DNA of 64,000 bases, taken from NCBI RefSeq assembly GCF_042100115.1, contig NC_091273.1:4092001-4156000 (forward strand), written 5' to 3'. The stretch comes from Alternaria dauci (taxonomy: Eukaryota; Ascomycota; Dothideomycetes; Pleosporales; Pleosporaceae). A program made the translations under genes and the position numbers. The notes below the pieces were generated by a model. That model made no database searches and was not told the DNA's origin. It saw only the letters and a list, made by a program, of their open reading frames with translations. Shown piece after piece: positions 38,988 to 50,118 of this stretch (positions within the stretch are counted from its first letter, which is position 1; every line of letters begins with the position of its first letter).

Positions 38988-39737
38988 TCAGTAGTCTTGT
39001 ATGCCCGTTTCGCCCGTCAGCACTTTCTCCTTGCCCTCGCCGTCCGAGTCGAAGTCGCTCTCCATGCTTTCGAAATATGCGTCTTGCAAATCTCTCTCCT
39101 GCTCCGGATCGTCGTACTTGGGGTTCTTGTCGACCAACTTCTCATATTCAAAATCGTCGTCTCCGCCTCGCAGGAAGCGCTGTGTCATCTCGTCCACCCA
39201 CCACGCCCTCCCTTCTTCCTTTGTCATCGGCACATCGTCCTTGTCCTCCTCTATTATCTCGCCCTGGGGTCCTCGGTTATATGTGAAGAGACTATTTGGG
39301 TCTGGCTGTGAAAGCGCGTCTTTCTTTGCTTCGGCGCGCCATAGGTCCGTGGCCATTTGGCCGGAGAAGCCTTTCTTGCGCCCTTCGGCTTCGCGCTCGG
39401 ATGCGGTCTGGAAGCGACGTATGAGACGGTCGTAGAGAAGCGGGTCCGCGAGTTCGAGCGACGAGTCGGAGAAGTATTCGGGGTGTACTTCGAGGTAGCG
39501 CTTGCGCCGGTTCTTCGCTTGGAGTCGTTGCGCGCGTTCGTCTTGCTGTTGCCGCAGTTGGTCGCGGAGTAGCGATTCGTCTATGTCATCGTCCATTGCT
39601 ACATCTCCATCAACAGGTGCTGATCCCTCGCCGTTGGTGCTGTCGTGAACGTCCGCGGGGTTCTTGGCTTCTTCCGACGCGTTCGCTGGTCGCAGGGCGA
39701 GAGAGGCCATAGTGGGTGATCCCGTCATGTATGGCAT
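38988..39737 (-). CDS. CCDC97-like protein (DUF2052)
   Basis: A single exon of 249 residues, very acidic and polar. The conserved core near residues 75-150 reads RRKRYLEVHPEYFSDSSLEL, then ADPLLYDRLIRRFQTASERE and GFSGQMATDLWRAEAKKD, which identifies the DUF2052 family. A second conserved block (WWVDEMTQRFLRGGDDDFEY) and an acidic tail (ESMESDFDSDGEGKEKV) follow. Human CCDC97 associates with the SF3b part of the U2 snRNP and with arginine methylation; the fungal protein probably works in splicing too. The first ATG (39737) was taken; a second at MASLALRP is nine codons further on. Confidence 0.75.
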   Translation of the reverse strand: MPYMTGSPTMASLALRPANASEEAKNPADVHDSTNGEGSAPVDGDVAMDDDIDESLLRDQLRQQQDERAQRLQAKNRRKRYLEVHPEYFSDSSLELADPLLYDRLIRRFQTASEREAEGRKKGFSGQMATDLWRAEAKKDALSQPDPNSLFTYNRGPQGEIIEEDKDDVPMTKEEGRAWWVDEMTQRFLRGGDDDFEYEKLVDKNPKYDDPEQERDLQDAYFESMESDFDSDGEGKEKVLTGETGIQDY

Positions 39738-40250
39738 GCTACTAAGATTAAGACTTCACAGATCCTCCCACTGCAGTTGAGGTGTGAAGGGTGATTGTTC
39801 GCGGCGCGCATCATCCAACTCGCAATGCTTGGTAATGACGCCACACGCCGTGCTGGGCGCCACACTCTCGTGCGAAACGCGCCCAGTCGAAACGACTCCA
39901 CCTTAATGATCGCCCGTTTCACCCGTGCATCAAACAACTCAGCCAGGAACAGCTGGCCTTCTGGCTTTTTAATTTCAACGTCCCTTCTTTTCCTTTTCCT
40001 GCCTTGGGTCCTTCTTTTGCTTTGCGTTGATCCATCTCGTCGTTCGCAGGCCGAATACATCGCCGTTACGGATACACGGTCCGTATAGAGTGGGAGAAGA
40101 GCTTGATTCGCTTGGAGCATTTCCGCGATATCTGGTCTTTTCGACCTTGGATATATTCCGTCGTTTTTAATCGCCAATACTACTGCACCAACTCGATCAA
40201 AAGATATCGCACTTGACTTATAGAAAGAGATAGAGCACGGGTTTTACAAA
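39738..40250. promoter_or_regulatory. Divergent promoter of CCDC97-like and spermidine-synthase-like genes
   Basis: 513 bp between outward-facing start codons. A minus-strand frame crosses most of it but is not linked by splicing to the CCDC97-like gene and has no family match. Confidence 0.45.
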
Positions 40251-41993
40251 ATGTCACCAAAAAGGACGCAGAAGAAGCCAAAGGCAGCAAAAGAGGCGGA
40301 ACCACAGGCACAAAATGCTCCAGCATCAACTATCCTCTTGAACGTTGGTAGAGCGGCAGCACTCCTCCTTGTCGCAGGTTTCGCATCACCAGTTTCGCAG
40401 CTCAATTTATCGCCAGTCTATGGATCCATTCCGGCATCCTTACACCACCAACGGACGATGACCATCACCGCTGTCGGAGCTCTCCTCACACGACGGGCAT
40501 TGAAGAGCTACGTACCTGCCAATGTCGCGCAGTACATCGCTGTAGTTGCGTACTGGACCCCGGTCATTCAATTTCTATTATTCCCATACAGCGGGAAGAT
40601 TGGTATCGAATATGGGCCTCTGCTTATCGAATCCCTGACATACTTTCCCCTGCTGTTCCTCTCAGTGTTCGCTGCGGCCGATCTTCTGGAATGTATCGAC
40701 ATCACTGGTATCAAGCCCTCGCCTATCAAGGAGGTCCTTGTACCTACGGCATCCTACTTTACCGTATCGACCGTGGCCAAGATCAGCAGTGCTCTCATCC
40801 CAAGCTTCATCGGAACCTCCGTTTATTTCACACGCGTGGGTATGCAGATGCTACTTGCGTCAGCGTCTGCCTTCTTCAGCCCGTCGCGCGTCATCCTCCT
40901 TGCCTTCCCAGCAATTCTACATACGCTCTGGACAAATCCACACCACCCTTCCGCTCATGGTCTGCAATTAGCGAACTCTACATTGCAAGCTACACAAAAC
41001 TACACGCTTCTCGCCCGCCAGGAATCCGTCACGGGATATGTATCCGTCCTTCAGAACCACGCCGACAATGCTTTCCGTGTCCTTCGATGCGACCACTCTC
41101 TCCTCGGCGGCGAGTGGCAAGTCACACCGCAATCCTATGCCAAAGGGCAACGGCAACGCGAAACCATATTCGCAGTCTTCGTCCTTCTCGAAGCCGTCCG
41201 TCTCATCGAACCGCCCGTGGACACTCTACCTACAATTGACGAAAGCAACAAGTCCGCTCTGGTCATCGGCCTCGGAATCGGCACAGCGCCCAACGCCATG
41301 ATCAAGCACGGCATCAACACCACCATTGTCGAACTCGACCCTGTAGTCCACCACTATGCCACAAAGTACTTCGATCTCAGCCCCGATCACACGGCCGTCA
41401 TCGACGACGCAACTGCCTACGTAGCCCAGAAATCCGTATCAGCGCCAGGCAGCTTCGACTACATCATCCACGACGTCTTCACCGGCGGCGCAGAACCTGT
41501 TTATCTCTTCACTACTGAGTTCATGCAGGGTCTCTACGACTTGTTGACACCAGAAGGTGTTGTAGCGATCAACTACGCTGGTGATCTTACGCTGGGCTCG
41601 ACCAAACTAGTGCTAAACACTATTCACGCCATCTTCCCTGCCTGCCGCCTATTCCGCGATTCTCCTGCACCAGAGCAACACAAGGAGGGTGAAGCTGATT
41701 TCATCAACATGGTTATTTTCTGCGTCAAGAATGATCATGGGCTAGGTAAAGCCGCTGTCAAGTTTCGCAATGCGGTTCAAAAGGACTTCCTGGGTAGCAT
41801 CGCACGCACGAATTTCCTACAGCCGCAGAAGGATTTGGAGGTCAATTACGATTTTGTTAGCAAGGAGGATGGGGGTAAGGTTATGGGCAACGCGGATGTG
41901 GGTGAGTTGGAGAAGTTCCATGAGGACGGTGCGGTTAGTCACTGGAGGATCATGAGGACGGTGTTGCCGGAGGGCGTGTGGGAGATGTGGTGA
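40251..41993 (+). CDS. Membrane-anchored spermidine-synthase-fold protein (SAM-dependent methyltransferase-like)
   Basis: A single exon of 580 residues. A Lys-rich N-terminus (KRTQKKPKAAK) is followed by about five hydrophobic segments between residues 30 and 225. Residues about 260-510 have a Rossmann fold of the spermine/spermidine synthase type: ALVIGLGIGTAPNAMIKHG (nucleotide-binding loop), TTIVELDPVVHHYATKYF, and FDYIIHDVFTGGAEPVYLFT. The catalytic Asp of true aminopropyltransferases is not evident at the HDVFTGG position, so an aminopropyl transfer function is doubtful and a methyltransferase-like role is more likely. The membrane part suggests an ER or vacuolar location. Substrate unknown. 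Confidence 0.75.
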   Translation: MSPKRTQKKPKAAKEAEPQAQNAPASTILLNVGRAAALLLVAGFASPVSQLNLSPVYGSIPASLHHQRTMTITAVGALLTRRALKSYVPANVAQYIAVVAYWTPVIQFLLFPYSGKIGIEYGPLLIESLTYFPLLFLSVFAAADLLECIDITGIKPSPIKEVLVPTASYFTVSTVAKISSALIPSFIGTSVYFTRVGMQMLLASASAFFSPSRVILLAFPAILHTLWTNPHHPSAHGLQLANSTLQATQNYTLLARQESVTGYVSVLQNHADNAFRVLRCDHSLLGGEWQVTPQSYAKGQRQRETIFAVFVLLEAVRLIEPPVDTLPTIDESNKSALVIGLGIGTAPNAMIKHGINTTIVELDPVVHHYATKYFDLSPDHTAVIDDATAYVAQKSVSAPGSFDYIIHDVFTGGAEPVYLFTTEFMQGLYDLLTPEGVVAINYAGDLTLGSTKLVLNTIHAIFPACRLFRDSPAPEQHKEGEADFINMVIFCVKNDHGLGKAAVKFRNAVQKDFLGSIARTNFLQPQKDLEVNYDFVSKEDGGKVMGNADVGELEKFHEDGAVSHWRIMRTVLPEGVWEMW

Positions 41994-42256
41994 GTGGGAG
42001 GTGCGTAGTTGTAGTGAGTAGAGATGCATGATGATTGGATAGAAGATGGAGAAGATTGTGATATACAATGTGGGATAAATGCTAGCGACGATAGCTATTA
42101 TATAATCATTGGTAATTCTGAAGACATGTCCAAAGTGACTTACCGCACCTTGCATCTTCCTAGAGATCGCTACACGTGAGTATCAGGTATGTAATTACAA
42201 TACACTCACATAGCGGGAAGCCTTTCCCTCCCTACATCCAATCACACCTACTGCTG

Positions 42257-42340
<84 letters not shown>

Positions 42341-44271
42341 CTCCCCACCGCTAGTCACGCCCCACGCATCTCGTGCACCTCCACACATCACGCGTTCCAA
42401 CCCGACCTATCACCCTCATGCTAAGCATTCGCCTTGAGACACCTTATGTGAGATAAGGCGCACTGGGCGCAAATCTTGGTGCCCTGATGGTCTCATGAAG
42501 CCGGGCGTCAAGACGGACACGTGCTGTGCGATGTGAGGGAGAAAAAGTTCATCACACCGCATTCTGCAAGGTGATGGGGCAGGGATGCGCTGTGCACTGC
42601 ATGACCTCAGGCAGATCTGCATCGGTGAACGAGAAGGTTGATCAGAGTTATTGACGCAGGGTTGCGGGTGAGTGTGTGGAGTTGGATGGGGATGTCGGGT
42701 AGGATAGAATACGTGGGTTATGTGTTGGTTTTTTGCTAAAGTGATCCTCGGCCTCGTGTGCTGCCATTCATGTGTTCATGTGACCTTGTTGAGCATACAG
42801 GTGTCTTTGCTCCTCTTGCACTTTGTACTAACAATTGTATTCGAAGTACTTACCGTGCAAAATAGTCATTGAAGTTCGTTGAAAAAGAAAGTCGTCTGCG
42901 TGGGGGGGTGCAAAAGCAAATACGCAGCCAAGTCATCGTCGCATACGCTCACAACCATCCCTTCAGCCTCAAAACGCACGGGACAAAGAACTAGACCACT
43001 CCGCTTCCTGCTCGCTCGCTTCCCTCTTCACAGTCGTGTGACACGTCTACTTGCAAGCTGAGCTGCACGCGACACACCACCACTGCAGCAACGCGTTTAC
43101 CCCGCCCATTCGCGCACCAAGTCGGAAGGCCGAATAGTTGAGACGTAGTCAGCTTCGGACATTTCGCCGATTCTCTGGCCCGACCAACATGCCGATGGTG
43201 ACACGACGCGTTGTATATATTACCCCGGCCCAAAGGCTTGATTGAAGCTCGGCGGAAGTTTGACATTGCTGATGTGAGCGACAACGGCCTTGGTCTTGTG
43301 CCCTGCATTCGAGAAGCATGTGTGGAAACGGTCGGCTAGTGTGCTGCGCCAATGCTTCGTATCGTCCAAACTCAATCGCCCACTGTGGGCGTATTATCCT
43401 CCCCACGTGTTTTCGTCAAGATGGTCGTTTCGCTGGGTCGGGGTTTGCGTCTTGTCGATTCTACTCCATGCTCTGATCTTTCCCCACGTTTTGGCGACAT
43501 GCAGTATCCGTATCCGCACACACAAACTTCAGGCATGCGCAACATAAGCGGGTGGTGTACCCGCTCCTTGCCACCCTAACCTCCGATTCACGATCGCAAT
43601 ACTGTCTCATTCCGTGCACGACTCACTTTTCTTCCCCGCCAAGGCCATCGACCAGCTTTGCAGAGAACCAAGTATCTCGGCGCCACGTCGGACAAATGGG
43701 CCATTAGCAAACCAGCTGTCATGATCCCCATCGCAGCGATGCAAGGTCGGGATCCATTGCCCCATAACAGCGAAACGTGAATAGGGCCGGTACGGCCGCT
43801 ATGCGTTATGACGAAAGCTACAAATGTGTCAAAAGATAGGGTTTGGTGATAGAGAGCGGAAGATCAGCATAGGCTATCATTAGCTGCAAGTTGCGCAATC
43901 ATAATTGCTCCGAAAGTCGGTGGAGGCAGTGGAGCGCCGGTACGTGCTTTTAGGGCAACTGCCGTTTTGCGCCTCTGCAGGGCTGCCAATGATGTTGGTC
44001 GTGCGCACAACGTGTGTTTGATAGGGAAAGATGCTCGGGAGAAACGGGAACGGAAGGTTGGACGAGAGTTGAAGATGATGCGATTTGTCGATCTTCTGAA
44101 ATGAGCATTCGATGAACACTGGAAAGAACTGACATGCTAGTGAGACAAAAGTACAATGCAGGACTGAGACTGTACACGAGAAAAGATCCGCCTTTTGACC
44201 CGCTATGCTCAATATCCAAGCGCCGTAATGCAGTGATCGTGAAACAATTATCATGAAAAATGCAGTTATTA
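41994..44271. other. Gene-free stretch with a microsatellite
   Basis: 2.3 kb between the 3' ends of two convergent genes. Apart from the (CTA)n tract only short frames are present, none with a domain or convincing splice sites. Confidence 0.5.
42257..42339 (+). repeat. (CTA)n trinucleotide microsatellite
   Basis: About 27 uninterrupted CTA units, flanked by CTG CTG on the left and C-rich sequence on the right. In one frame it would encode poly-Leu, but no gene uses it. Confidence 0.97.
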
Positions 44272-46410
44272 TTATCGTTCGCCCATGTCAAACCGATGAG
44301 TGAAGGCCTTTCCAACCTTGTTCTCCGGCTTGGGTGGAATGTGGTGGTGTAGATATTTTTTGGGGGCGGCGGTCCTGGCGCTTGATGCCTTGGAAGCGTC
44401 GAACATGATCTTCGGCTCATCGTATGTTTCCGGACAGCAGCAGGCAATGTTGTTGATGCAGCTAGTCTTGAGCACTTCCTTGATCGTAATGCGTTTAGCG
44501 GGATTCGGGTGAAGCATCTTCAACATGAGTCGTTTGATAGATGGGGGCTCGATGAGGCTGAAAAGCTTGCCGCACTTTGGGTGGCCGTCAACACCATCAA
44601 AGATATCGCCGTCTGGGTGACGCTCCAGCCATGAGTCCCAGCCCTTTTTGAATCTTGCATAGTACTCGAATTCCGGCTTTGCAGCCTGCCATGGGCAGCC
44701 CCCAAAGGTCATGGTGAGGTAGACGATGGCTGTTGACCATATATCCAGTGGGCGTGGGTCGTAGCTGTGGTCTTTCGCGAGTACTTCCGGAGCGATATAG
44801 GGTAGACTGCCGCAGATACCAGGCGCAGATAGCCGAATCTCGCCCATGTTCTTTCCACATTCACCACCAGACGCGCGAAGCCCAGGATGCTCGCCGCTGA
44901 AAACCTCTGCCACGCCAAAATCCGAGATCTTAAGATGGCCCTCTTTGCTGAGAAGCAAATTCTCCAGCTTAATGTCCCGGTGAGCTATGCCATGGCTGTG
45001 CAAATAGTCAACGCCCCGCAGTAACTGCTTGAAAAAGCACAACCGATCGTCCCGACTGTAGAACCCCTCGGCGCCCCCAGCGAAAAGCTTCCGTTCTACT
45101 AGCGAGTATATCTCTCCATATGTACAAAACTCCATTACGTGATTCCAGCGGCCGCGATTTGTGCATAACCGCACTGTTTCGACAATATTCGGATGGTGCA
45201 GACTCTTTGCAATGCTGTATTCGGACTTGATCTTCAACACGTAGTCCTCTTCGGTTTCGTCCTTGTCGCGTTCCCTGAACTCCTTTACGGCTACCAAGTC
45301 TTCTTCTCTTGTTATGCCGCCTCTCCGTGCCATGATCCGGACTTCAGACGTAGCGCCTTTGCCTAGAATCTTCCCCCTCTTTCCAGGCATCAAACTCGAA
45401 CTCTTGAACTCCTTGTCCAGCTCGCACCAGTCTATTATGAAGTCGTCTGGCAGGTTTAGACTAAGCCGCCGTGCCTTCATGCCCACACCTTGGACAGCCG
45501 GCTTGGAGAAAGTAGCTAGCATACCAGCGGTGGGCTTCTCTGCGTTCTCATCGATGCGTGGGACTTGCTCCGTACTTGCTGACCGTCGCCGTAAGAAACC
45601 CGCCTTCTTGGGAGTAGGATACGCATTTCCGCTGCCTGCCCAGGTGACACCAGGTCGAGGTCTGCTCATACTCGTCAGTCCAGTAGAGGAAGCAGCTTTG
45701 TCGCCAAGTCCCGGTCGTTTGTCCGTCGATGGTCTGCTCATAGGTGAGCCAGACAAGGGCGGAGAACTCGCACGGGAAGATTTATCCGAGCGTCGCGTCA
45801 GTGAGAAAGAACTCAGTCTCCTGCTTTGCTTGGGGATATCGACGGCCGGTGTTGCTACTTCAGCTGGTCCATCCACTCCAGTCTTGACAATATATGTGTT
45901 GGTTTGCGCCTTAGTTTTGGGGGATCTATTGGGCGTCGAGATGTTGGAAGTGTCGGACTGGTTAGTACCATCCCTACTTGACTGCCCTCTATGCAGTTTG
46001 CCGCGGATGAGGGACCCTATCTTTCCCAGGCCGCGCTTCTCTGGTGGTGACTGTCGCTCGACCTGTTGAGGCGCGTGGATGTTCGGTTGGGCTTGGGTAT
46101 TTTGGGGCGCTTCTTGAGAAGGTGACTTGTTCTCCATGTCGCTCGTGGTAGGGCGTGGGGTAGCGAACACGTCGTCTACAGACTCATCATCGTCACGGAA
46201 GGGGTGTGAGAAGGGTGAGCCCTCGCTGGTATGGCTGGTGGGCGTGAGAGGCTCTGCGGGCTCGCTTGCGGTACCGGTGCTCTCGTCCTCCTCTTCAATG
46301 GCAAAGCGGTGGTCGAGCGGGCGTGAATCGCGGTAGCGAAGTCGGTCGGAGAGTGTTCGCTCATCGAAGGAGATTGACAGCTGCCGCGGCTGTTCGGCGA
46401 CCATGGGCAT
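44272..46410 (-). CDS. HAL-type serine/threonine protein kinase (Sat4/Hal4-Hal5 group)
   Basis: A single exon of 712 residues. The first 320 are Ser/Pro-rich and disordered, with Arg-rich candidate phosphosites (KQSRRLSSFSLTRRSDKSSR). The kinase domain spans about 345-655: Gly loop LGKGATSEVRIM, VAVKEFRE (Lys near 375), HRDIKLENLLL (near 475), DFGVAEVF (near 496) and GSLPYIAPEVL. A long insert in the activation segment (GGECGKNMGEIRLSAPGICG) and a Cys-rich tail (CINNIACCCPETYDEPK) are typical of the fungal HAL/NPR kinases. In yeast these stabilise nutrient and potassium transporters at the plasma membrane under stress. The nearby transporters are not evidence of a link. Confidence 0.9.
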   Translation of the reverse strand: MPMVAEQPRQLSISFDERTLSDRLRYRDSRPLDHRFAIEEEDESTGTASEPAEPLTPTSHTSEGSPFSHPFRDDDESVDDVFATPRPTTSDMENKSPSQEAPQNTQAQPNIHAPQQVERQSPPEKRGLGKIGSLIRGKLHRGQSSRDGTNQSDTSNISTPNRSPKTKAQTNTYIVKTGVDGPAEVATPAVDIPKQSRRLSSFSLTRRSDKSSRASSPPLSGSPMSRPSTDKRPGLGDKAASSTGLTSMSRPRPGVTWAGSGNAYPTPKKAGFLRRRSASTEQVPRIDENAEKPTAGMLATFSKPAVQGVGMKARRLSLNLPDDFIIDWCELDKEFKSSSLMPGKRGKILGKGATSEVRIMARRGGITREEDLVAVKEFRERDKDETEEDYVLKIKSEYSIAKSLHHPNIVETVRLCTNRGRWNHVMEFCTYGEIYSLVERKLFAGGAEGFYSRDDRLCFFKQLLRGVDYLHSHGIAHRDIKLENLLLSKEGHLKISDFGVAEVFSGEHPGLRASGGECGKNMGEIRLSAPGICGSLPYIAPEVLAKDHSYDPRPLDIWSTAIVYLTMTFGGCPWQAAKPEFEYYARFKKGWDSWLERHPDGDIFDGVDGHPKCGKLFSLIEPPSIKRLMLKMLHPNPAKRITIKEVLKTSCINNIACCCPETYDEPKIMFDASKASSARTAAPKKYLHHHIPPKPENKVGKAFTHRFDMGER

Positions 46411-49400
46411 GGTGACAGGTGGTGGCTGCTGTGCTCCGATTGGCCGGCCAAGGACCGAGCGTTGTCGAGGGTGAATGTCGCGGACACGGGGATGCGACGG
46501 GCCGCTGGTGTTTTGTCGCTACGCACGCTGGAGGGGGCTCGGACGGTTGTACGAGCCTTCGAGCGTACTGCACGAATGCAGGTGTAGGGTGGGCAGCAGA
46601 AGTGGGGTGTGGTAGAAATGTTGCAATTGTGACAGAGCCATATACACAAAGGGTTATGGGTGACTAGTGAAGAAGAAGAAGAGGAGGAATTATGTTGCGT
46701 CCGAGTGTGGTACCCACGACACGCGGTTGGGGTTTTGCAGCGGCCGAGGGGTGAATGTCGAAGGGTCCAGATGCTGGCAGGGTGGCAGGCAGGCAGGCAG
46801 GCAAAGCGACAGGGAAGATGACGTCCCTCTCTCTGTCTGTCTCTCTCCACCTTGCTCACTCAACCTTGGAACAGCGATCAGTCCAGACGGAGACGGCAAT
46901 GGTCCCAGGAAGCATGAGCAGACGGCGGCCGGGGCCTCGCGTAGTGATATGTGGGCTCCGCAGGTCGCAGAGAGGGACTAAACTCTCTTTAATTCACGCC
47001 AAAAACACCCCGGCCCAAGTCCCCTGCGCAGCCCCCACAGCGCCAGAGGCCACCTGCAGGCCGGATGCACGTCTCGCAAAGGCCGCCCAGTAATGCTCAG
47101 ACACCGTGCCCTCTGCCCCAGGACCCGGACCTTGCGACGACACACCAACGCCGTGTGATGGATGATGTGCGTCGGTGATCGTAGCCTGCAAAGCTTGACC
47201 GCCCGGCTTGTCTCGTTGCGGCCTTCCCTTTCATCTCCACACAAGCCCAAACGAGCCTCGTCTCTAGCTCGAACCCGCGCTTCCGACAGAATGCACCTAC
47301 TAGCCACCACCCAGGCCTTTGCTAGCTGAACCACTCCGATACGCCATCGCGTGACGGCAGCCGCCCTGGATTCAGCAGCGCTTCCTATCGCCCCTTTTGC
47401 CTGCCACTGCCAGTGGCGGTGGCAGACGAGAGAGAGCGAGAGAGCGCCCTAGAGAGAGCGCCCTGGAGAGGGCCATGGGCATCATGCTGGCCTTGCCTCC
47501 TGGACAGTAGGCGAAAAATGCCGCACTCGCCTCTGGATGTGGTCTGAGCTGCTGCAGTCATCATCAATGTGCTTCAAAGACCGCCTGTCGTCCTCTATAC
47601 ACCGTCTGTCCGCCGAGCCGACGTTTGCTCTCCTTGCGGATGTGCTGCTTGTGCGGTCCTAGACGTCAACTGACGACAGTTCGGCGTGATACCCTCAGAT
47701 CCCAGCTCAGGGCACCGTCAATCCAAAGCTTAGGCGGCCCTTTGCCGCCGAACGCGACGGGCGAACATCGTGGGGGTCACCAGCTGTTGCAACTTGCAAC
47801 GCCATTTCCCCGCCATGTTCCAATGACCAACGCGGCCAGCTCCCCCTTCGCCGGCACAGGCTATAAAGTACGACACGGACATCTCGAGGCTCATTGATTG
47901 CATGCACGCGCTGTCCCGTGGCCGGTGAGCATCTGCCCCCAATGCTCTCAGATGGGATTGCGGGGTTCGTGTCACACCATGTAACCTGCCAGCATCTGCA
48001 GTGCTCTTGACAGGGACGCCTGCTGAGGGACGGCTCCCGATCGCGACCGTGTGCACCCTGATCGCGTTCCACGAATAGGTCAACGACACTTCAAACGTCG
48101 GCCAGGCTAACTCGGTTTTGCTTTGCAAGAGATTCGCGTCAACGACGGCCATTGGAGAAATCTGCCTGCTGCGCCCACGCAACAGGCATCCTCCGCCTCA
48201 TTCCACCGCACAGCTGGCAGATGCAGCCTGGCCAATACACACTCTCTTTCTCTCTCTCTGACGTCGTCGCGCAACCATGGCGGTGAGTCCTGCTAGACTT
48301 GTAGTCAAGCGACTGGTTTCCTCTCCCGTGCTTTCTCCACCATCGCCCACTTGCACCTGCAGTAGTCGTGGTTTCTTCTTCGACCCGCAGAACGTTCAAC
48401 ACGTTTTGTAGCGGACATTGCGCTACTTCTCCAGCTGCGTGCGGCTCGTGCGTTCTGTGGGGTAGACGCATTCGGAAGGAAGTCACGACCGGCTCTCAAC
48501 ATTCCACCCGACCGGCTTGCAATATGCAACACCAACCCAAACGCCATCGGTCCAACCTTATCAACATGTGCCGTGGACTATATGGTGCATGAATACTATT
48601 TCATAAACAGCTGTTCCCGAAAACGCGGCTTCGTTCCCCCACCTGCACGCTGAGGATCCCCTGCCTTGGCAATAACCTTGACGACTTGCTTTTATTGAAC
48701 ACTTCTTGGCACCCTGGAGGAACTGCGTTCCGCGCTTGGCAGTTGTCCATCTGCCGCTCACAGTCCGAACAGCCAATCTACACGAGATTGACCACATGTG
48801 CGTCGGCATCAGCTTCCTGCCCGTTGCTGTCATAAGGCATCATTAAAAAAGACCGACAAAGCATCTGTCCCTTGGCAGGCAGCACAGTACAACAGACACA
48901 AGACCAACCAGATCAGTGGTGGACGCTGTGGACACCGCTTTCAGACATTCTACACATCTCGAAACACAATGACGTCCCGACCCGCAGAAGCTTTGCTGTT
49001 TCTACGGAGCAGGCATGCAATCCGGATCAAGACTGAATCCAGGAACATGTTCCAGACCGTCTCCCAGGCACCAAATCTGTTGACACCACGCTAAGACGCA
49101 GTGAAGCTTCCGCGAACAAGACTCTGTGCTTGTTATGATCAAGGTTTCGTCACGACTGGACAAGCTCTCATACGGAAACACCCTGGGTACCTCCTGATCC
49201 ACTATAGCGGTCGCTTCGAGTTCCACAACATCGCGGAATTGGCGCGCCAAGATGGCTGATCACCCTTGGCGGAGCAACGTGTGCGACATGCGGACTCTTC
49301 TCGTGCATGATCTGCCCTCTCCGCCCGATGTCAGAGTTACAGTAACGTCTTGGCCTCATTTCGACGGTAACATCCGTAGACGAATCACTCGGGAAAAAGA

Positions 49401-50118
49401 AAGTGATCACTTCCGGGACCGGTGAGGCAAGGAGATTATTCAACAGTCCGACGTATTGTGTTTATATAAAACCACGTTGAGCTTGATGTGCTGTTGCTCG
49501 TTCTGATTGGGTATGACATGTGGTTAACTGTACGAGTGACATCTTTTTTATGATTACATTAGCCTTGACTTTATTGCTAGATCAATGTAATACGGACCGG
49601 AGCCCGCTAGACATGCTGCGTTCAGCAAGACAGAAAGAACAGATTTCTTTTTGGACGATAAGCGCCTTGAAGACTTGAATGTATCCCTGTCTCGTTGGTC
49701 GCGTGCAGGCCAAGCGCTAGTAAATGTGTAGTTAAAACTGCTGCAAGGAGTGCACAGAGTACTCACCATGGGGTAAGCATGGTCGAAGAATACTATGTGC
49801 TCACCTCAGATCTCCATGGTTGATAGTAAGATTACAAATCAGCTCCACGTGTTCTCCATCACATCACATGCTTCTGTGCGGATATAGTGGTATTCTAGTC
49901 GTCCAATTGATGTTACTACGGAGACTTCCAAGTCTTGACTTGCATGAATACTCTCGTCATCCTATTGATATCAAGAACAGCCAATGATCTAGCAAGCCAT
50001 ATCGCCCTCAAGTGTCTCAAAGCAGCCAAGACGCAAAATTTATGGGTTAGATAAACTACTTGGTGATTGACAGTCACAATTCACCATCCAATATACGCTT
50101 TCAGAGGCAACTTAACTT
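46411..50118. other. Gene-poor 3.7 kb region
   Basis: The left 600 bp are the HAL-kinase promoter. From 47400 to 47480 there is a GAGA-rich tract with two near copies of a 14-bp GAGAGAGCGCCCT(A/G) unit. At 48245-48288 a T/C-rich tract, TGACGTCG, CAACCATGGCG and GTGAGT stand in the order of a fungal gene start (leader, ATG, donor), but no continuing exon was recognised. The right third is A/T-richer. No domain was recognised on either strand. Confidence 0.45.
46784..46803 (+). repeat. (GGCA)5 tetranucleotide run in the HAL-kinase upstream region
   Basis: Five units, reading (TGCC)n on the kinase's coding strand, about 375 bp before its ATG, followed on that strand's upstream side by GAGA/CAGA-rich sequence. 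Confidence 0.9.

Noticed and set aside
39725..40177. 150-residue minus-strand frame in the promoter between the CCDC97-like and spermidine-synthase-like genes
   Set aside because: Overlaps the CCDC97-like start in another phase, no family match, and no splice link.
47201..47330. tRNA-like B box (GGTTCGAGC) with an A-box-like TGGCTAGTAGG on the minus strand
   Set aside because: No acceptor-stem pairing and no anticodon arm of normal size could be drawn.
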